Of a stretch of 64,000 nucleotides of DNA, positions 1 through 9,795 are shown one piece after another. The notes beneath the pieces are model-generated. The model was not told where the DNA came from, searched no databases, and saw nothing but the letters and a program-made list of their open reading frames with translations. This DNA comes from Thalassomonas viridans (GTDB lineage: Bacteria; Pseudomonadota; Gammaproteobacteria; Enterobacterales; Alteromonadaceae). Position 1 is the stretch's first letter, and every line of letters starts with the position of its first letter. The position numbers were made by a program, and so were the translations under genes. The DNA lies in the NCBI RefSeq assembly GCF_000948985.2, contig NZ_CP059733.1, positions 930,001 to 994,000 of the forward strand, read 5' to 3'.

Positions 1-2659
1 CGCTGTTTGTGTCATCGGAAGTTTCAAGTAAGAGAGGACGAAGCAGACCGTCATATGTCGTAGTGCTGGTGTGCAAGGGGGTATCCTGGCAAGCGTTTTT
101 AGTAGAGGTCAAGGTACAATGATGTTCTTTTTTTACTGGCAGGTCGTTATTAGCGCCGCCATTAAATGACCAGGATATATATATATCTGAAAATGCGCTA
201 TCTGCCGGATCAAGATATTTCAGACGACCGGTTTCGTCATAGCCATAGTTAATGATGTTACCGTTTAAATCCGTTGTCTGTGTCACCCATCCGCTGTTGT
301 TTACGACCTTTGATTGGGACATTGTAGATGAACTCAGTCTTGACGGCAGCGACATGTTTTGTGCAATACCGCGTTTGTAGCTGGTATATTCTGTAAATCG
401 GTTGCCCGTGCCTGTTGTCAGTGCAATGTTAGATTCGACTTTTTTGATATTGCCATCGCTCAGGTAAGACGCAAACCGCTCCGTCCATGTGCCAAAATTG
501 TGTTGTTCATAGGGTAATTTTTGTGCCGCAGTTGTATTGGGAAAATTGCTGGCTGGAACATCTGAATAGACAATTTTACTCGTTTCGGTGTAACTACTGT
601 CTTTATCGCTAATCTCAATCGTGGTGGGTAAGTTTAATACCCAGTTATCTTGATCATGTATATAGCCCTTTTGGGTAAAGTAATTGCCGCTTGGTCCTGT
701 CTCTTTGATTTTGGTCACTTGGCCATAATCATTGTACTCCAGGTATTCAGTTTTATAGGTGGTGCCATCTTGCACAGTAGTTTTTTCTTTCAAGAAAGAG
801 CGAGTTATAATGTTTTCCCAGTCGATCGAATGATCATAGTCCCAAGGATCTCTTTCAGTCTCCAGCAAATTGTTTATCAGTTTGGGCGCCTTAAGGCCAC
901 TATATTCTTTCTTGTAATCATAGTTTGTGGTACTCAACAACACACCTGCAGCAGAATAGGTTGTTTCTTGTTCAAGTTTGCCGTATCGCCAACCTTTTTG
1001 AATGGTATACATTTTAACGCTGGTATGGGTTGGATAGGTCTCAGTAACCGTACTAAACTTACTGTGTCCATTTGGATTGTCCTCCTTAAAATCATAGCTA
1101 ATCTGATAATTTGGATTGAATGCCTGCATCGACTTTACGGTCACGAGCGGGGCTTTGCAGAGATTCACATCACCGGGTTGTATTTCCCAGGCTGGCTTGT
1201 GTTTGTAACAGTTATATATATTTTCACTAAAGTCTCGAACTTCAGTGGTTGCTAGCCGGTATACGGTTTTGTAGCCCATTGGGTTGGTAATTTCGTAGTT
1301 CCATTCCAGTGTGGAGTTCGTTGAGGGGCGTGAAATGGCTTGGGGTAGTTCGCTATTGATTTGCCATTTAGAACCGTCGGGATAAATCACGCTTGTTAAG
1401 GTTCCCAAATCAACTACGCTATCTTCTAACACCGGAAGAGTTGAATTCCAGTGAGGGTAAAAAACAAGTGCACCACCACCGTGCTGTATTTCCCTAGAGT
1501 ACTTATATTCAATGGTTTTACCGTTATAGTGAATTTTCTTAATCCTTGCGTGGGGACTGCTTGCAAATAAGGCTGCCATGTCCTCATCCGGGTAGGAAAT
1601 AGGGTCAATGTAATCATATTCAAATGTTACATTGATGCCATCGCTGGACGTAATTGCGTTAACTCGACCAAAATCGTCATAGTCAAAAATAGTAGTGTTA
1701 CCAAACCGGTCTTTTATCTCTGTAACTAATGCGGCGCTGATAGTAGGTGTTTGTCCAAAAAAGAGTTTATGAACCTCTGGTTGGTAAACAGGATTTCTTG
1801 CTACTGCCCATTGAGTTAGCTGGCTGAAAGTATAGATACTGCCATCTGGAGAATATCCGATAATTTTGCAGCCTTCGCCAAGCGGATCAACCTTGAACTT
1901 CCAATTTGACTGTGTGTGATAGCTTTTCTGACTCGAAGTAGGGCCAAATTCAATCGTCATAGCATATTTGTCAAACATCTCTTGAGTGACAGTACCACCA
2001 CTTTTGGAAGGCTCATTGAATTGGATTATGGGATGGTTTACTCCAGATATTTGTAAACTGAGGGCTGTGCCAGTTAACGATGAGCCCTCTTCAAATGGTC
2101 CATCAGGGAAAAGAAGCTGTTGGTCACAGGTGAATCTGGGATCAAATCCAGTAATATGAGGGATGTTGAGATTCCAATCTCCCATCAGTTGTAGCCCCGA
2201 ATATACTTGGCTGCGCTGAGTCCCACCTAATACTTTTTGTTTACCTGCATCAAAAGCAATCGCAATACCTTTTGCATAGCTGCGGCTTAACACTAAATCT
2301 AAAGTGCTATTGCTGGTTAGTTCAAGGTCTGTGTGGGTAACAGAAAACTCTGCATAGGGACCTGATATGGAAACACCGTTGGTCGCATTTATCTCTGTCG
2401 ATTTATAATTTGCATGATTGAGTTCTTGACTATTTTGGAGCGCTTCTTCGCTCGTGGTTTCCGTATTTATCTCAGCGAAGGCAGGTATAGCGCATAATGG
2501 AAACAATAGTAGTGCTATTAATTTCATTTGTTGCGATAAGCTTTTATTGCAACAATTGATTATTTTCTGAAATGGTATTTTGTTCTTCACGGTTCGCAGC
2601 GCTTCAACATTTTGTATTTTTGGAAAGATTCTTTTTGCATTCAGTTTATTGATATTCAT
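1..2659 (-). CDS. RHS/YD-repeat secreted protein, 3' end beyond the window
   Basis: I translated this open frame by hand; it is uninterrupted from the start codon to base 1 (about 886 codons) and continues outside. The N-terminal part has the usual Rhs look (SISGPYAEFSVTHTDLELTS, then LSRSYAKG), followed by many YD-type strands such as GNTTIFDYDDFGRVNAI, ITFEYDY-like and YGYDETGRLKYLDP. Such repeats form a hollow beta-shell that usually encloses a variable C-terminal toxin domain, which would lie outside this window. The ATG at 2659 has a good AAAGGA ribosome site and lies 15 bases after the upstream gene. An internal ATG at 2527 begins a textbook signal peptide (MKLIALLLFPLCAIPAFA) but has no visible ribosome site, so the start is uncertain. 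Secretion is likely; the toxin identity, if any, cannot be seen. Confidence 0.85.
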   Translation of the reverse strand, partial: MNINKLNAKRIFPKIQNVEALRTVKNKIPFQKIINCCNKSLSQQMKLIALLLFPLCAIPAFAEINTETTSEEALQNSQELNHANYKSTEINATNGVSISGPYAEFSVTHTDLELTSNSTLDLVLSRSYAKGIAIAFDAGKQKVLGGTQRSQVYSGLQLMGDWNLNIPHITGFDPRFTCDQQLLFPDGPFEEGSSLTGTALSLQISGVNHPIIQFNEPSKSGGTVTQEMFDKYAMTIEFGPTSSQKSYHTQSNWKFKVDPLGEGCKIIGYSPDGSIYTFSQLTQWAVARNPVYQPEVHKLFFGQTPTISAALVTEIKDRFGNTTIFDYDDFGRVNAITSSDGINVTFEYDYIDPISYPDEDMAALFASSPHARIKKIHYNGKTIEYKYSREIQHGGGALVFYPHWNSTLPVLEDSVVDLGTLTSVIYPDGSKWQINSELPQAISRPSTNSTLEWNYEITNPMGYKTVYRLATTEVRDFSENIYNCYKHKPAWEIQPGDVNLCKAPLVTVKSMQAFNPNYQISYDFKEDNPNGHSKFSTVTETYPTHTSVKMYTIQKGWRYGKLEQETTYSAAGVLLSTTNYDYKKEYSGLKAPKLINNLLETERDPWDYDHSIDWENIITRSFLKEKTTVQDGTTYKTEYLEYNDYGQVTKIKETGPSGNYFTQKGYIHDQDNWVLNLPTTIEISDKDSSYTETSKIVYSDVPASNFPNTTAAQKLPYEQHNFGTWTERFASYLSDGNIKKVESNIALTTGTGNRFTEYTSYKRGIAQNMSLPSRLSSSTMSQSKVVNNSGWVTQTTDLNGNIINYGYDETGRLKYLDPADSAFSDIYISWSFNGGANNDLPVKKEHHCTLTSTKNACQDTPLHTSTTTYDGLLRPLLLETSDDTNS

Positions 2660-2673
2660 TCGTTCAATGTCCT

Positions 2674-3642
2674 TTAACCCTCGGTCTCAGCCACTGGCGA
2701 GTCCAATAAATCTGTGTGAATAAAGATGATTCGGCGCTTATTTGATTCGAGTATCACTTCATATGAGCCGCCTTTGTTTTCTATTGTAACCACCACATTA
2801 TTACCAGAATCGAGCAATCGAAAATCTTCCATTGCATCGTCAGTAAACTGGCCAAAAATTCGGGTATAATCGCTAGCTGATAGTGACAATGCATCCCATT
2901 CGGCTTGGGTCAACTCTGATGCCGTCCAGACATCATTCGTGTTTGTCAATTTTAGGCGTTTGTAATTGTGAGCTGCCGTAAGCTGAACATAAAGATTACC
3001 TGAGGCATCCTCAAAAACAGTTACGTGATTACTTACAACAAAAGAAACCTGCTCTATCACCTCTTCCTTATCAATGCCTGTACCACTAACCACTTTAGTT
3101 TGTAATGTATAATTACCCGGAGTCAGCAAGCCAAAATTATGGGCGTAATAACTGTCAGAAAGCGTCGCAGCTTGCCATATGGTGCCAGTGTTGCTGGTCA
3201 AGCCAAAGTCAACACTTTCAACAGTGGTCTCTTCGGCCATTGTTACCCGGCTGCGGGCAACAAAATTCAGTTGAGAGAAAATGATCGGATCCTGGCTATT
3301 AACACCTTCATAATTAATCCTGACCATGCTGGCTTTTTCGACATTGCTCGCTAGACAGGCATTTGCAGATTCCACTTCAATGGGCTGGTTTTGCTCGTTG
3401 GCGATGGTCAGCAACTCATAAAGGCCATCTGTGGCGGTCGTTGATACTGCCCAATTATAAGTGGTATTAGTGGCACAACCCGGAGAGACATTAGATTTTG
3501 CTTCTTCAGTGGAGAATGTCAGTACATCACCACTAATGTTCCAGGCGGTTATTTTACCCGCAGCAAACACAGGTAGACTAACCAAACTTAGAGCCAGTGT
3601 AGTGCAAGTACCAATTAAATAATTATGTAGAAAGTTTTTCAT
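2674..3642 (-). CDS. Secreted protein of unknown function, Rhs-associated
   Basis: This 322-residue protein has a clear Sec signal peptide (MKNFLHNYLIGTCTTLALSL then VSLPVFAA). The rest is beta-rich and low in Cys, with no enzyme motif that I recognise. It lies 14 bases upstream of the RHS gene on the same strand and is probably co-transcribed with it. Its last residues (RRIIFIHTDLLDSPVAETEG) closely resemble the conserved Rhs core motif of the form HTDxLGSPxxxTD. That motif normally sits near the end of an Rhs shell, not at the end of a separate protein. This suggests either common ancestry with Rhs proteins or a functional partnership with the downstream gene. Function is otherwise unknown. 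Confidence 0.7.
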   Translation of the reverse strand: MKNFLHNYLIGTCTTLALSLVSLPVFAAGKITAWNISGDVLTFSTEEAKSNVSPGCATNTTYNWAVSTTATDGLYELLTIANEQNQPIEVESANACLASNVEKASMVRINYEGVNSQDPIIFSQLNFVARSRVTMAEETTVESVDFGLTSNTGTIWQAATLSDSYYAHNFGLLTPGNYTLQTKVVSGTGIDKEEVIEQVSFVVSNHVTVFEDASGNLYVQLTAAHNYKRLKLTNTNDVWTASELTQAEWDALSLSASDYTRIFGQFTDDAMEDFRLLDSGNNVVVTIENKGGSYEVILESNKRRIIFIHTDLLDSPVAETEG

Positions 3643-4225
3643 GGCTGGTTCACATTTTTATGATTGATAAAGTCAGGAGTTAAGTGTTGGATCGTTAATG
3701 ACAGTTGGTGACGAGTTGTTCTAAAGCACCAACTGTTGGGTAAAGTAGAATATTTCATTTTTTAGAAGTTTTGTTATTTTCAGCCGTTTTTTGTATGAAC
3801 TTGCCGCGGCTATAGCTGTAGATACGGGCAAGTAAAACATCTTTTTGTGGTTGTTTCCTAGATAGTAAATTGAACTACTATTGCAAAAAAGTCAGGGGAT
3901 GAGGGGATATGATTGAAAGTTTTGTAATCGCATCTACTCACGATTTGCTACAGTCTAAGCAAACAGTAAGTTTTTCCTGTTATCCTGTAATTTTGTCGAT
4001 TCTGGCCTCTTGGCTAGTTTACCATTTCTTGAGTAAACCGGCGCATATACGACAGTTCTAATTTTACATTGTTTATGATTTGAAATACAAGGTAAACAAT
4101 ATGTTGCCGTATATGAATTTTATTTTAAATCGTTAGATACTCTTAACAATTTAGTGCTGGTATAAGAATAAAGTTACTTAAAATGCTACAAATTTATTGT
4201 GTCGCTATAGCTTTTCGATAAAGAA
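3643..4225. other. AT-rich intergenic region
   Basis: About 580 bases without a credible gene. It lies upstream of the secreted protein and Rhs pair and downstream of the NRPS operon, so it probably carries the promoter for the minus-strand Rhs operon near its left end. I see no clear -35/-10 pair, repeat or tRNA here. Confidence 0.5.
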
Positions 4226-4252
4226 AAAGGCAGTGTTTTCAGCACCGCCTTT
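4226..4252 (-). terminator. Rho-independent terminator of the NRPS operon
   Basis: Inverted repeat AAAGGCAGTG / CACCGCCTTT (one mismatch) with a seven-base loop. Read on the minus strand it is followed by a T-rich run (TTTTTCTTT). It lies 33 bases downstream of the exporter stop codon, so it ends the long biosynthetic transcript. Confidence 0.8.
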
Positions 4253-4285
4253 GGGTTCTTAGCTATCACTTAAAGTTAGAACAAA

Positions 4286-5926
4286 TTAATTAGTGGCAAA
4301 TAACTTCTGCTGCCCTGTATTAAAGCTCGACAACTGCCCGCAGTCGAGTTTGTAAATATGATCGGCGCAGTCAAAGTAATGATCATCATGGCTGATGGCG
4401 ATAATGGTTTTACCCGCCTGTTTTAGCTCAGGCAGTATCTCCCGGTAGAAGACTTCCCTGAATACCGGATCCTGATCCGCCGCCCATTCATCCAGCAAGA
4501 GCACCTGCCGGTCTTCCATGTAGAGCAGCATTAACGCCAGGCGTTTTCTCTGTCCCTGTGACAAGGCGGTGGTGGACAACTGGCCCTTGTCTACGGATAC
4601 CTTGTGGTCTATCGCCAGGCGTTTCAGGTAATAGTCGATTTTCGGGTGATCGTCACTGTTGCCCTGTTCGTCGATAACCTCGTTAAACAAAAAGAAGTTA
4701 GGGAAGATGGCAGAGAAGCAGCCGCGCAATTCACCGGCATTGTCTGTGCTGACCGGCTTATTATTCAGTAACACTTCACCGCTGGTGGGCTGGTATAAAC
4801 CTGTCAGTATTTTCGCCAGGGTTGATTTACCGCTGCCGTTGCCTCCTACCAGGAAAATCAGTTCACCGGCATTGATATTCAGGTTGACGGCGCCAAGGCA
4901 AAAACCGGCTTCGTCGTCCTGGGCCGGATATTGGTATACGGCGTCTTTTAATGCCAGCGACTGGAATTTTGGCGTTGCCTGCTTGTCCCGGGTGGGCAGT
5001 TCGTCCCTGTCTTCAAGGGTCAGGCGGTTTATGGCCGCCAGCGCCACTTTACCTTTCAGGACCGCGGGAATGCTGTCAAGCACCATGGAAATCGGCGTAC
5101 GCAAGAACATGATGGCGAGGATATAAGCAACCACGGTTTCCTGTGTTACCGAGGGGAACTGCATTCCGGCGAAGAAAATAACCCCCATCAGGGTGAATAC
5201 CAGCAAGGTGGTCCAGTTCAGGTTTAACGCCCATAAAACTTCGGATTTTACCGACTCGTCGCGAGAGGCTTTTGCGGTAGGTATCAGTTGCTGTTCCAGC
5301 AGGAAACGGCGGCGGTTGCTGTTTAATGCCAGTTCATTGCGTCCTTCCACTACGGCTTCGTACTGCTGGAACAGGTCTTCGTCGATATGGCGGATGCGGG
5401 TGAGCATCTTCTGCAAACTGGCGGTCAGTTTGGCATCGCTCCATACCCCGATTACCACCACCAGGGCGACGAAGGCAAATAACAGCGGCGACAACCAGCA
5501 CAGGTAGATAAGGCCCGCGATAACCAGCAGGCTGTTATAGATGGCCACCGGCAGTTGCTTGGTGGCATTGGACAGCATAGTCACGTCCCGGGTGAGAACA
5601 TTGTATATTGCCGGTCCCCCCAGTTGTTCCTGCCTTTCTATGCTGGTGTTGAGGATACGGGCCACCAGGCTCTTGCGCAGCCGGTAGACCATGGTATAGC
5701 CGATTTTTACCAGCAATACCTGGGACCAGATGCTGCTGCCCAGCAAGAGCACCAGCAAGCCGATATAGGCGGTCACGCCCAGGGTAAAGTCCGGCAGGCC
5801 GTTGCCCAGGGCGTAGTTGATGCCGCCGATGATGGCGACACCGGTGGCGGCACTGACGGCGCTGGCGAGAATCGCCAGCGCTATACTGTACTTGGATTTT
5901 TGTAACAGTTGTTTTGCTATATTCAT
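4286..5926 (-). CDS. Cyclic-peptide/siderophore ABC exporter, PvdE/SyrD family
   Basis: 546 residues with an N-terminal six-helix permease part (about residues 10-290) fused to one ATPase domain. Walker A is GGNGSGKST (about 361-369). The signature LSQGQRKRLAL and the Walker B region with DEWAADQDP are typical of the PvdE-like branch that exports NRPS peptides such as pyoverdine precursors across the inner membrane. Its start codon overlaps the stop of the TE-containing NRPS by four bases (ATGA), so it is translationally coupled and is the last gene of the operon. Most likely it moves the finished lipopeptide from the cytoplasm to the periplasm. The family is clear; the substrate is inferred from context. 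Confidence 0.92.
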   Translation of the reverse strand: MNIAKQLLQKSKYSIALAILASAVSAATGVAIIGGINYALGNGLPDFTLGVTAYIGLLVLLLGSSIWSQVLLVKIGYTMVYRLRKSLVARILNTSIERQEQLGGPAIYNVLTRDVTMLSNATKQLPVAIYNSLLVIAGLIYLCWLSPLLFAFVALVVVIGVWSDAKLTASLQKMLTRIRHIDEDLFQQYEAVVEGRNELALNSNRRRFLLEQQLIPTAKASRDESVKSEVLWALNLNWTTLLVFTLMGVIFFAGMQFPSVTQETVVAYILAIMFLRTPISMVLDSIPAVLKGKVALAAINRLTLEDRDELPTRDKQATPKFQSLALKDAVYQYPAQDDEAGFCLGAVNLNINAGELIFLVGGNGSGKSTLAKILTGLYQPTSGEVLLNNKPVSTDNAGELRGCFSAIFPNFFLFNEVIDEQGNSDDHPKIDYYLKRLAIDHKVSVDKGQLSTTALSQGQRKRLALMLLYMEDRQVLLLDEWAADQDPVFREVFYREILPELKQAGKTIIAISHDDHYFDCADHIYKLDCGQLSSFNTGQQKLFATN

Positions 5927-8900
5927 GAGATTGTTTCTGCTTGTGCTGTGATCTGCTCTGGCTCCGCCTTGTCTGCCGGGCTTTGTCCGTTCAGAGCCTG
6001 GATATTAAGCCTGAACTGGCTCAGCAGATCTTTGTGGGCCAATATCGAGTGGTGATCGGCATCGATTTCCCAGCCCTGCATGCCCGAGCTGGTATATGCC
6101 TGCCAGGTATTTAGCGGCGCTTTATGGGTATTGCCCCGCCACACCCACAGCGGCGTTGAGATCACGGGGATCTCGGCCTGGTAGAAGTGTTGTTTCAAAC
6201 ACCAGCGCATCATAAATTGCTGCTCCAGCTCCTGCGTCGAAATGTCTGAGGAGATCAGCCGGGCCGTTAACGGGTGCTGTAATAGCTGCTGCATGGCTTC
6301 TTGGTAGCTGCCTGCCAGTTCCGAGGTGATTCCGGTGAAGTCTTGCTCCGGCAAGTCAATGCTTTCTGCCGCCAGGTAGTCGCTGAAATCGCTGATCAGC
6401 TGGCTGGCGTCATCGCTGACATTAAGGGTTTGTGTCGGATCATAATCTATGACGGCTACTGTGCTGACGGTAAAGCCGAGGGCTTTCATTTTATCCGCCA
6501 GCAGTACCATATGTCTGCCTGCCAGGCTCCAGCCCGCCAGGATCAGCTTGCGAGATTTCAGCGGCAACAAGTGCTTAATATAATCATCAAGCAGTTGCTC
6601 CAGCTGGCCCGATGCCGTGTTCAGGATGCGTTGGGGATCCGGGAACAGGCCGTAAACATCGGTTTCGTTTTTAAGGCCGTTTATCAGCTGGTTGTAGTGA
6701 TTGAAATGGCCTGCAGGGGCGTGCATAAATACCAGGGCATGATTGCTGCCGGTTTCGGAGAAGGCGAACAGGCGTTTTACTTCCGCATTGCTCTCCAGGT
6801 AGGCGGCTATCTGCTCTATGGTTTTATACTGGAACAAGAGGTTGCTGGGCAGCTGGTAGTGCAGCTGCTGGCGTATCAGGGCGATGACCTTGATGGCCGC
6901 CAGCGAGTGGCCGCCCAGGGCAAAGAAGTCGTCGGTAACGCCAACCTCGGACATTTTTAAGATGTTTTTCCAGATCCCGGCCAGTTGCCGCTCCAGCGGG
7001 GTACGCGGCGCGACTATCTCGTGCTGATCCGCCTGTTCCGCCTGAGCCAGCAGCTGCTTGCGGTCAATTTTACCGTTCGAGGTAAAGGGGAATTGCTTCA
7101 CCGGGTAGATGAAGGCGGGCACCATATAGGCAGGCAGGTACTGGCTTAAGTAGCTGATGATCTCGTCCTGTGCCGGTTGCTTGTCCGACTCGGGAATAAC
7201 AAAGGCGAGCAGTTTCGCGGTTTCTCCCTGGCCGCGTATTTGCAGGCTGGCCTGACTGATATCCTGGTGTTGGGTCAGCAGCAGCTGGACTTCTTCCAGC
7301 GCCAGGCGGAAACCGCGGATTTTCACCTGGTGATCGGCCCGGCCTATGATGCGGATGCCGCCATCGGCATGACGGATCGCCAGATCGCCGCTGCGGTACA
7401 TTTTCTGTCCCGTGATAAAGGGGTCATCCAGGTAAACTTTGTCGGTAAGCTCTGTGTCTTTGAGATAACCCCGGGTGACGCCCGGTCCGCCGATATAAAG
7501 CTCGGCCAGCTGGCCGCTGATGGCCGGTTGCTGGTTGTTATCCAGCAGGTATACCCGGTTGTCCCCTAAAGGAGAGGTCAGCAGGTCATAGCCGCTGTTG
7601 ATATCCACTTCCCCCATCAGGACCCCGACTGTGGTTTCTGTCGGGCCGTAATGGTTATATACCCGGCAAGTTAAACCTAACTGTTGTAATTGCGTTAACA
7701 GGCTGCTGCTGATGCCTTCGCCGCCCAGTACCAGTGCCTGTTTAGGCAGGATATGGCTTTGCTCGCCGCATAGCAGGGCTTCGAGGTGGGAAGGGACGAT
7801 TTTCAGGGCATCCAGCGGGTGTTGTTCACAGTAACGGGCCAATGCCTGGCCGTCGTGGGCCTGTTCGCCATTTAGCAGGTGCAGGCAGCCGCCCGTCAGC
7901 CAGGCGGGGAATAACATGGTATTGCCCAAGTCGGCGATCAGGGATGAAATCAAGCCATAGTGTCCCTGTGCTGGCAGGTTCAGTTGTTTAACCGCAGCCA
8001 GGCTGTAATGGCTTAATTGCCTGTGTTCAACCAGTACGCCTTTAGGCTGGCCGGTAGAGCCTGAGGTGTACAGCACATAGGCCAGGTGTTCCGGGTTTAT
8101 GGCCGGAGTTTGCAGCTCAAGTGTGCCGTCTTTGGCTTTTTCGTTTAGCTGCTGCGGGCTGATAATATTTTTGCCGGTTAAGTTATCCAGTTCAGTGATC
8201 ACTACCACAGGATCGGCATCATCGATAATTTGCTGCAGCCTGGCCTGGGGTTGCTCGGGGTCTAACGGCAGGTATGCCGCCCCTGATTTTAATACCGCCA
8301 GCATAGCCACAAGAAATTCGTCGCTGCGGGGGAAGCATAAGGCGACTATGCTTTCACTACCTGCACCCGACTCCTGTAATACGGCGGCATAAGCGTCGCT
8401 GAGGCGGTCCAGCTCGCCGTAGGTGTAGCAGTTGTCGCCGTCACGCAAGGCGGGGGCGTCAGGTGTTTGCCCGGCCTGGGTTTTAAACAGGCTTACCAGG
8501 TTTTCCTGGGGTTGTGCTGCTGCCGGTGTTACCGCCAGTTCTTCATCCGGCAGTAAGCATTTAAGTTGTGCCAGCGGGGTTCTCGGGGCAGCCAGGGCTG
8601 CCGCCAGCAATAACTGGTAATGCTCCAGCAGGCGCTGCATTGTCTGGGCGCTGTATAAACCGGTTTGATAATTCAGGGTTAAACCGCCGTCGCCGGAGTT
8701 GGTCTGGGTATACTGCAACAGGAGTTCGCTGCCTGTCGGCAAGCCAGAGCTGATCATGTCATCAAGCTGTTCCTGCTGGTGCCAGAAAAAACCGGCCTGT
8801 TTGGCTGCCGGGTTTTGCTCGTCAATAACGCTGACGTATTCCTGGTATTCCAGCATTTCTTCAAATAAGGGCACCAGGCCGCGGCTGGCGCCTTCGAGAT

Positions 8901-9795
8901 CACAGCTGTTTAACTGGTAGAAAGGCAAAGGCAGCGGACGGGTAAAGAGGCCGAGGCAGGATTCGAACTCTTCGTAATCAAGGCGGCAGTCATGGAAATA
9001 GTTTAACTGGAGTTCGTCATGGCCGTTGAGTTTGCTCAGCAGGGCCGCCCAAACCACCAGGGCGATTTGTTGCGGCGCGCAGTCGAATTCTCCGGCGGCC
9101 AGCAGCAGGGCTTGCTGCAGAGGCTGCGACATGTTGTGCGATAAGCTGGCATAACCGGCCTGGTCAGCGGCAGGGCTGTCGCCCTTGCCTTGCTGCTCGA
9201 CCAACCTGGCGCCCGGCAGGGCGGGCAGGTTGAGGTTGCGCCAATAGCTGATGCCGGCCTCGGCTTCTTCATCGCTGAGCAGTTCATTGATCCACTGGCT
9301 GTACTCCTGGTACTGCAGTTCGACTTCTTCCAGCGGCGAATAGGGATCGGCAATCAGGTCGCGGATGCGGGCACAGCTGTACTCATCCAGGGTCAGGGAC
9401 GAACCGGCGAGCAAGATGCTGAGTTCTTCCCCCTGGTACCAGTACCAGGCCAGCAAATGCGGCTGTTGCCCGGCAAAGACCTGTTTTGCCTCCTGCTCAG
9501 CCGCCTGTTTGTCAAGCGGTTGTTCACAGACTCGGAAGGCCAGTCTGGGGGCCTGTACCTGGGCCCGGGTGACGCTAAGGTCTGCGGGAACATCGTAATA
9601 GCTGGCAAGCGCCTGATGGTTTTCCATTAGTTGCAGCAGCCTTTGTTCCTGCTGCCCGGCTGTGCTTGCTGGCGCCAGAGCGGCTGGCAGGCTCAGCCAA
9701 AAATAACGTACCTCAGCGGTTTTGCCGTTGATAAGTTGCTGTTGATGGCTTAATGCTTCACCTAAGTCAGTGCCGGGATTTTGCCATAAACTCAT
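5923..9795 (-). CDS. Terminal NRPS: degenerate C-like (interface)-A(Asp)-T-TE
   Basis: 1290 residues. Residues about 1-420 have a condensation-like fold, but where the catalytic HHxxxDG should be the sequence reads SSLTLDE (132-138), so both histidines are missing. The adenylation domain spans about 430-920 (YTSGSTGQPKG; NGKID lysine near 909). Its pocket residues, read by eye, are DLTKVGHVGK, matching the known Asp code DLTKVGHIGK. The carrier serine is in GGHSLAA (S964). A thioesterase follows (about 1015-1270) with nucleophile motif GWSLAG (S1090) and a downstream DADHHS. A dead C-like domain directly before an Asp-loading A domain fits the interface domains described for siderophore beta-hydroxyaspartate modules, where they recruit a hydroxylase. 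The working condensation domain would then be the last C of the preceding NRPS. It overlaps neighbours by four bases on both sides. Confidence 0.9.
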   Translation of the reverse strand: MSLWQNPGTDLGEALSHQQQLINGKTAEVRYFWLSLPAALAPASTAGQQEQRLLQLMENHQALASYYDVPADLSVTRAQVQAPRLAFRVCEQPLDKQAAEQEAKQVFAGQQPHLLAWYWYQGEELSILLAGSSLTLDEYSCARIRDLIADPYSPLEEVELQYQEYSQWINELLSDEEAEAGISYWRNLNLPALPGARLVEQQGKGDSPAADQAGYASLSHNMSQPLQQALLLAAGEFDCAPQQIALVVWAALLSKLNGHDELQLNYFHDCRLDYEEFESCLGLFTRPLPLPFYQLNSCDLEGASRGLVPLFEEMLEYQEYVSVIDEQNPAAKQAGFFWHQQEQLDDMISSGLPTGSELLLQYTQTNSGDGGLTLNYQTGLYSAQTMQRLLEHYQLLLAAALAAPRTPLAQLKCLLPDEELAVTPAAAQPQENLVSLFKTQAGQTPDAPALRDGDNCYTYGELDRLSDAYAAVLQESGAGSESIVALCFPRSDEFLVAMLAVLKSGAAYLPLDPEQPQARLQQIIDDADPVVVITELDNLTGKNIISPQQLNEKAKDGTLELQTPAINPEHLAYVLYTSGSTGQPKGVLVEHRQLSHYSLAAVKQLNLPAQGHYGLISSLIADLGNTMLFPAWLTGGCLHLLNGEQAHDGQALARYCEQHPLDALKIVPSHLEALLCGEQSHILPKQALVLGGEGISSSLLTQLQQLGLTCRVYNHYGPTETTVGVLMGEVDINSGYDLLTSPLGDNRVYLLDNNQQPAISGQLAELYIGGPGVTRGYLKDTELTDKVYLDDPFITGQKMYRSGDLAIRHADGGIRIIGRADHQVKIRGFRLALEEVQLLLTQHQDISQASLQIRGQGETAKLLAFVIPESDKQPAQDEIISYLSQYLPAYMVPAFIYPVKQFPFTSNGKIDRKQLLAQAEQADQHEIVAPRTPLERQLAGIWKNILKMSEVGVTDDFFALGGHSLAAIKVIALIRQQLHYQLPSNLLFQYKTIEQIAAYLESNAEVKRLFAFSETGSNHALVFMHAPAGHFNHYNQLINGLKNETDVYGLFPDPQRILNTASGQLEQLLDDYIKHLLPLKSRKLILAGWSLAGRHMVLLADKMKALGFTVSTVAVIDYDPTQTLNVSDDASQLISDFSDYLAAESIDLPEQDFTGITSELAGSYQEAMQQLLQHPLTARLISSDISTQELEQQFMMRWCLKQHFYQAEIPVISTPLWVWRGNTHKAPLNTWQAYTSSGMQGWEIDADHHSILAHKDLLSQFRLNIQALNGQSPADKAEPEQITAQAETIS

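Noticed and set aside
650..1255. Rightward 201-codon open frame
   Set aside because: It lies opposite the RHS gene, whose YD-repeat translation is continuous and convincing; it is a mirror frame without ribosome site.
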